In this document: piece after piece, positions 60,888 to 64,000 of the stretch
Position numbering within the stretch: the stretch's first letter is position 1
How the letters are laid out: every line of letters starts with the position of its first letter
DNA from: Methylobacterium sp. C25
Lineage (GTDB): Bacteria > Pseudomonadota > Alphaproteobacteria > Rhizobiales > Beijerinckiaceae
Direction of reading: 5' to 3'
NCBI RefSeq assembly: GCF_021352225.1
Contig: NZ_JAAUVI010000016.1
Location: forward strand, 1 to 64,000
Length of the DNA: 64,000 nt
The notes under the pieces: model-generated
Told to the model about the DNA's origin: nothing
Databases searched by the model: none
The model's input: only the letters and a program-made list of their open reading frames with translations
Translations under genes and position numbers: made by a program

Positions 60888-61445
60888 CTAGACGCTGATC
60901 GTCGCCCCACGACGCAAATGCTCGTCGAGCCGCGGCAGAATCTCGACGAAATTGCAGGGCCGGTGGCGGTAATCGAGCTGTGCGTCGAGGATCCCGTCCC
61001 AGGCATCTTTACACGCGCCGGGCGAGCCGGGCAGTACGAAGACGTAGGTTGCCCGCACCACCCCGGCAGTGGCCCGCGATTGCAGGGTCGAGGTGCCGAT
61101 CTTGTCGTAGGAGATGCGGTGGAAGACGGCCGAGAAACCGTCCATTCTCTTCTCGAAGAGTGGTTCGATCGCTTCGGGGGTGACGTCGCGACCGGTGAAG
61201 CCGGTGCCCCCTGTGGTGAGGATCACGTCGATATCCGGATCGCGCGACCAGGCCTCGACCGTCTTGCGGATCGCTGGGATCTCGTCGGGCACGATCGCCC
61301 TGGCGGCGAGCTTGTGACCGGCCGTCTCCAGCCGCCCGACAAGCGTATCGCCGGAGCGATCGTCCTCGATCGTGCGCGTGTCGGAGACGGTTAGCACGGC
61401 GATGGCGAGCGGGATGAAGGGGCGTTCGAGGGCGGTGTCGTTCAT
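60888..61445 (-). CDS. moaB: Molybdenum cofactor biosynthesis protein MoaB
   Basis: ATG 61445 gives 185 residues: IAVLTVSDTRTIEDDRSGDT, VILTTGGTGFTGRDVTPEAI, FSAVFHRISYDKIGTSTLQS and YVFVLPGSPGACKDAWDGIL. It has all MoaB/Mog motifs, which bind molybdopterin and adenylate it before metal insertion. The conserved RPCNFVEILPRLDEHLRR C-terminus is typical of alphaproteobacterial MoaB. A longer frame to 61589 is arginine-rich and rejected. Confidence 0.93.
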   Translation of the reverse strand: MNDTALERPFIPLAIAVLTVSDTRTIEDDRSGDTLVGRLETAGHKLAARAIVPDEIPAIRKTVEAWSRDPDIDVILTTGGTGFTGRDVTPEAIEPLFEKRMDGFSAVFHRISYDKIGTSTLQSRATAGVVRATYVFVLPGSPGACKDAWDGILDAQLDYRHRPCNFVEILPRLDEHLRRGATISV

Positions 61446-61733
61446 CGATGGCTCGCCTGCAGGGTGAGGTTTCGACGATGATACGACATCCAGCGCCGGC
61501 CGGCGCCTGCGATCGTGCATCGACACTCGCCGACGATCCTGCCCTAAGAGTCGCGCTGCACAGGTCGCCCTTCGCTTTGCCGTGACCAATCTCTCTCCGA
61601 TCAGGCCGCCCTGGCTGTCGCGTTGAGCTTCTGTGCGATCTCAGAGATCAGGGAGACGGCGTTCGCTTCTGGTGCAGGGCAGGACGCGCCGGTTCAGCGC
61701 CTCGGCCTCTGTCTAGCGGGCGACCTCCGTCCT

Positions 61734-62084
61734 TCACTGGCCGAGAAGGGCGAGCGTGAGAACCCAGAAGAGGTTGCGCGTACCCGTGCACCGGCGGACG
61801 AGGGCTTCGAGTCCGGTCGTCTGATCGGGGACCTTGGCGAACTCGCCCTTCTTCTGAAGCTCCGCAATCCATGCGCCGATCTCCCGCGGTGACTGGCCCT
61901 GCGCGAGACCGGCGGCGAGGGTGATGAGCAGGCGTGCTGCCACGACGATTGGCGCGAGCCGACAGAGGACCCGATAGGGCTGCCGCGTGGCACGATCGCG
62001 GAGGACGGAAGCGCGTCGTCGGCGGCCCGAAGACTGTCGTCGGCAGCCAGTGAAGTTCCACGCTATCGGTCTGACGATCACCAA
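61734..62084 (-). CDS. Possible small protein with two hydrophobic segments
   Basis: This 116-residue frame has a plausible C-terminal half (APIVVAARLLITLAAGLAQG, SPREIGAWIAELQKKGEFAK, and a hydrophobic end LFWVLTLALLGQ). The N-terminal 40 residues are arginine-rich and the true start may lie further in. No family is recognised. The rest of 61446-62155 appears non-coding, and the divergent patatin gene begins 71 bases upstream of this frame. Confidence 0.4.
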   Translation of the reverse strand: MVIVRPIAWNFTGCRRQSSGRRRRASVLRDRATRQPYRVLCRLAPIVVAARLLITLAAGLAQGQSPREIGAWIAELQKKGEFAKVPDQTTGLEALVRRCTGTRNLFWVLTLALLGQ

Positions 62085-62155
62085 GACTGCGAAAGCGCGG
62101 TGCTATGTTGAACAGGCGAATCGCGCGGGGCGCTGGTGGTTCGGAGGTTGGGCTT

Positions 62156-64000
62156 ATGGACTCCATTTCGCCCGGTGCGATCGTCGGTGCCGGCGTTGTC
62201 CTCGGCCTGCTCGCCGCTCGCTGGATCTTCGCCTGGGGCGCCGTTTTGCGGTGGCTCCGCGTCCTCTGGGTCTGCCGCATTCCCGCGCTCAGCGCTGGTC
62301 TCGGTCTTCTGCTGTTCTGGCAGGCCGAGCCGGCGCGCGACCTCTTCATGGAGTCGCAGCTCTACACGTCGTACTGGATCAGCTTCTTCTGGCTGGCACT
62401 CCTCTGGGCGGTCAGCGTGCATTTCAGCGCGCGCAAGGCGTTGGAGCAGCAGGCTTGGGCGGCTCCCGGTGAGCCCTTGCCGTTGGAGCCGCATCGTCTC
62501 GGCGATCTGCGGCTCTGCTACCGGCCTGCCGCGACCTGGATTCCGCGCCTGCTGGGGTTGCTCTGCCTTGCCGGGATTGGGCTCGGGATCTGGGGTGCCC
62601 ATGATGACGTCGCGCCGATCCAGAAAGCGTTCCTGTTCGACGATTCGACGAAGCTCTTCTGGGGAGTCGGCATCGTCTGCCTGCTCTATCTCCTCTACGT
62701 AGTATTTCGCGGCTGGGTCGTGAGCCCCCGCGAGCGGCGCGAACCGTTCTGGTCCTACCTCGCCGATCAGCTCACCGGGCGCACGACGACGCTGCTGACC
62801 GAACCGAGGGCCTTCTGGTTTCTCGATCTCGCCACGGCGCGGGGCCGTGCTGCGCGCGCCGTCCAGAACCAGGGCCCTATCCCCTGGGACGTCGCGGCTT
62901 TGCTGCTGCTGCTGGCCCAGGCGGCTTGCTGGATCACAGCGATCATCGTGCCCTTGAGCCTGGCGGAGCAGGTCTCGCGGGCGCCCTTCGTCGTGCTGAT
63001 GCTTGGCCTGCCCGTCTCGCTCCTCGCATTCCTTTCCTCGCTGTCCCACCAGTGGCGGGTGCCTGTCGTCGGGCTGACGCTGCTCGGCCTCGTGATCCTC
63101 ACCGGACTGCAGGAGCGCTTCCACGATTTGCGGACCGTTAAGACGCCCGACGATTGGCGCCGGCTGACGCTGGCCGAGGCTGTCGCGGGCTGGAAGGCCG
63201 CCAATTGCTCCGGAGATGCAAAGGCGTCCTGCCCTGCCCGCCCGGTCATCGTCGCGAGCGCAGGCGGAGCAAGCCGCGCGGCCTTCTTCACGGCCACCGT
63301 GGTGGGCGATATCATCGACCGGGAGCCCTCGTTTCGGAACCGGCTCTTCGCTTTTTCGGGCGTGTCGGGCGGTGCGGTCGGCTCCGCCATGATTCGCAGC
63401 GCGATGACCGAGGCCTCGTCCGAGGCGGGGCCGCCCTGCGATAGGCTCGATTCCCTCTGGTTCGGGCCGGCCGAGAATTACGGCCATTCGCCCGGCCAGC
63501 AGCCGATTGGCTGGAAGGCCTGTCTGCAAACCCTGCTCGCCGGCGATTTCCTGTCACCGGCCTTCATCGGGCTGGCCTTCCGCGACTTGTTTGGCTTCCT
63601 GGTCGACGAGGATCGCGCCGTACTGCTCGAACGCGCCTTCGAGCGCCGCTACGATCGGCTCGTGCCGAGGAAGCCCGGTGCCGAGCGTTTCGGTCTGGCG
63701 CGCCTCGTCGGTGAGGGCCCAACGGCGCAGGCCGGCTGGGCGCCGCGGCTTCTCCAGAACACCACCTCAGTGGATGACGGCCGGCGGCTGGTCATCACGG
63801 ATTTGCAGCCGGATCTCTGCGATGGCGGCAGGCAGGGACGCGTTCTGCCACTGGCCTACGACCTGTTCGAGACGATGGCGCATGCCACAGGCGATTGCGC
63901 GTCGGGGCAGCCCCGAGCAGGGCGGACCCTGCGCCTGTCGAGTGCCGCCGCGGCGAGCGCACGCTTCCCGGTGGTCTCGCCCCAGGCGGGCTTGCGCGGC
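62156..64000 (+). CDS. Membrane-anchored patatin-like hydrolase (3' end outside window)
   Basis: From ATG 62156 the frame stays open for 615 residues to the window edge. The first 330 residues contain at least six hydrophobic segments (AGVVLGLLAARWIFAWGAVL, WISFFWLALLWAVSV, LLGLLCLAGIGLGIW, IVCLLYLLYVV, DVAALLLLLAQAACWI, LTLLGLVILTGL). A patatin-like domain follows, with the oxyanion motif SAGGASRAAFF (GGASR at 370-374) and nucleophile elbow FSGVSGGAVG (Ser404); the catalytic Asp (DGG) is not yet reached. It is a lipid acyl hydrolase candidate facing the cytoplasm or periplasm. Similar large proteins are uncharacterised. Confidence 0.82.
   Translation, partial: MDSISPGAIVGAGVVLGLLAARWIFAWGAVLRWLRVLWVCRIPALSAGLGLLLFWQAEPARDLFMESQLYTSYWISFFWLALLWAVSVHFSARKALEQQAWAAPGEPLPLEPHRLGDLRLCYRPAATWIPRLLGLLCLAGIGLGIWGAHDDVAPIQKAFLFDDSTKLFWGVGIVCLLYLLYVVFRGWVVSPRERREPFWSYLADQLTGRTTTLLTEPRAFWFLDLATARGRAARAVQNQGPIPWDVAALLLLLAQAACWITAIIVPLSLAEQVSRAPFVVLMLGLPVSLLAFLSSLSHQWRVPVVGLTLLGLVILTGLQERFHDLRTVKTPDDWRRLTLAEAVAGWKAANCSGDAKASCPARPVIVASAGGASRAAFFTATVVGDIIDREPSFRNRLFAFSGVSGGAVGSAMIRSAMTEASSEAGPPCDRLDSLWFGPAENYGHSPGQQPIGWKACLQTLLAGDFLSPAFIGLAFRDLFGFLVDEDRAVLLERAFERRYDRLVPRKPGAERFGLARLVGEGPTAQAGWAPRLLQNTTSVDDGRRLVITDLQPDLCDGGRQGRVLPLAYDLFETMAHATGDCASGQPRAGRTLRLSSAAAASARFPVVSPQAGLRG

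Noticed and set aside
62078..63529. Minus-strand frame of 483 residues opposite the patatin gene
   Set aside because: Polar, Glu/Arg/Pro-rich shadow of a strand with clear membrane and patatin motifs.

Overview
This is high-GC chromosomal DNA from an alphaproteobacterium, most likely a methylotrophic member of the Hyphomicrobiales (Methylobacteriaceae/Boseaceae-like). Three things point that way: a complete serine-cycle operon in the order known from Methylobacterium, a GapR-type nucleoid protein, and abundant short intergenic palindromic repeats. The genus is an inference. No rRNA gene, complete tRNA gene or CRISPR array was seen.

Region 1 (1 to about 14,760) looks like the right-hand part of an integrated mobile element. 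It ends at a 50-base 3' half of an elongator tRNA-Met(CAT) gene (14712-14761), next to a P4-type tyrosine integrase. Its left end is outside the window. Its left third carries stress or accessory genes: a DUF892 ferritin-like protein, an SDR, a metallophosphoesterase and a DUF6634-like protein. The right part carries a KfrA-type DNA-binding protein and an XRE regulator facing away from a perfect palindrome. Then comes a tightly packed operon of two unknown proteins, a soluble FtsH-like AAA+/M41 protease, a 53-residue cysteine-containing miniprotein, a GIY-YIG/DUF4357 protein and an excisionase-like protein. It is followed by a second tyrosine integrase translationally coupled to a degenerate integrase-like protein. 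This operon is the best candidate for an undescribed system.

Region 2 (about 15,000-34,800) is mostly single housekeeping or lifestyle genes: a UvrD/PcrA-type helicase, GapR, dodecin, two alpha/beta hydrolases, a CYTH protein, a DHH phosphoesterase, a periplasmic asparaginase, an FkbM methyltransferase, SfsA, a CinA-N/MoaB-type protein, three TadE/TadG pilus-associated proteins, an FNT channel, a two-barrel outer membrane protein, a GlcG/HbpS protein and a LysE exporter.

Region 3 (about 35,450-45,800, all on the minus strand) is the serine-cycle operon sgaA-hprA-mtdA-fchA-mtkA-mtkB-ppc-mclA, closed by a terminator. It covers folate C1 transfer (FchA, MtdA), glyoxylate to hydroxypyruvate to glycerate (SgaA, HprA), PEP carboxylation (Ppc) and malate to malyl-CoA to glyoxylate plus acetyl-CoA (MtkAB, Mcl). 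Palindromic repeats sit in two of its internal gaps. Two inverted copies of one repeat family flank a GIY-YIG gene just downstream of the operon.

Region 4 (about 46,000-64,000) is envelope-related. It holds an LpxH-like diphosphatase coupled to a glycosyltransferase, RNase HII, a TonB receptor with PepSY and DUF2946 proteins (metal or siderophore uptake), a PA0069-type radical SAM protein, a frameshifted DCC thiol oxidoreductase gene, the dTDP-rhamnose genes rfbADBC, a TonB-like protein, MoaB, and a membrane-anchored patatin-like hydrolase cut by the right edge.
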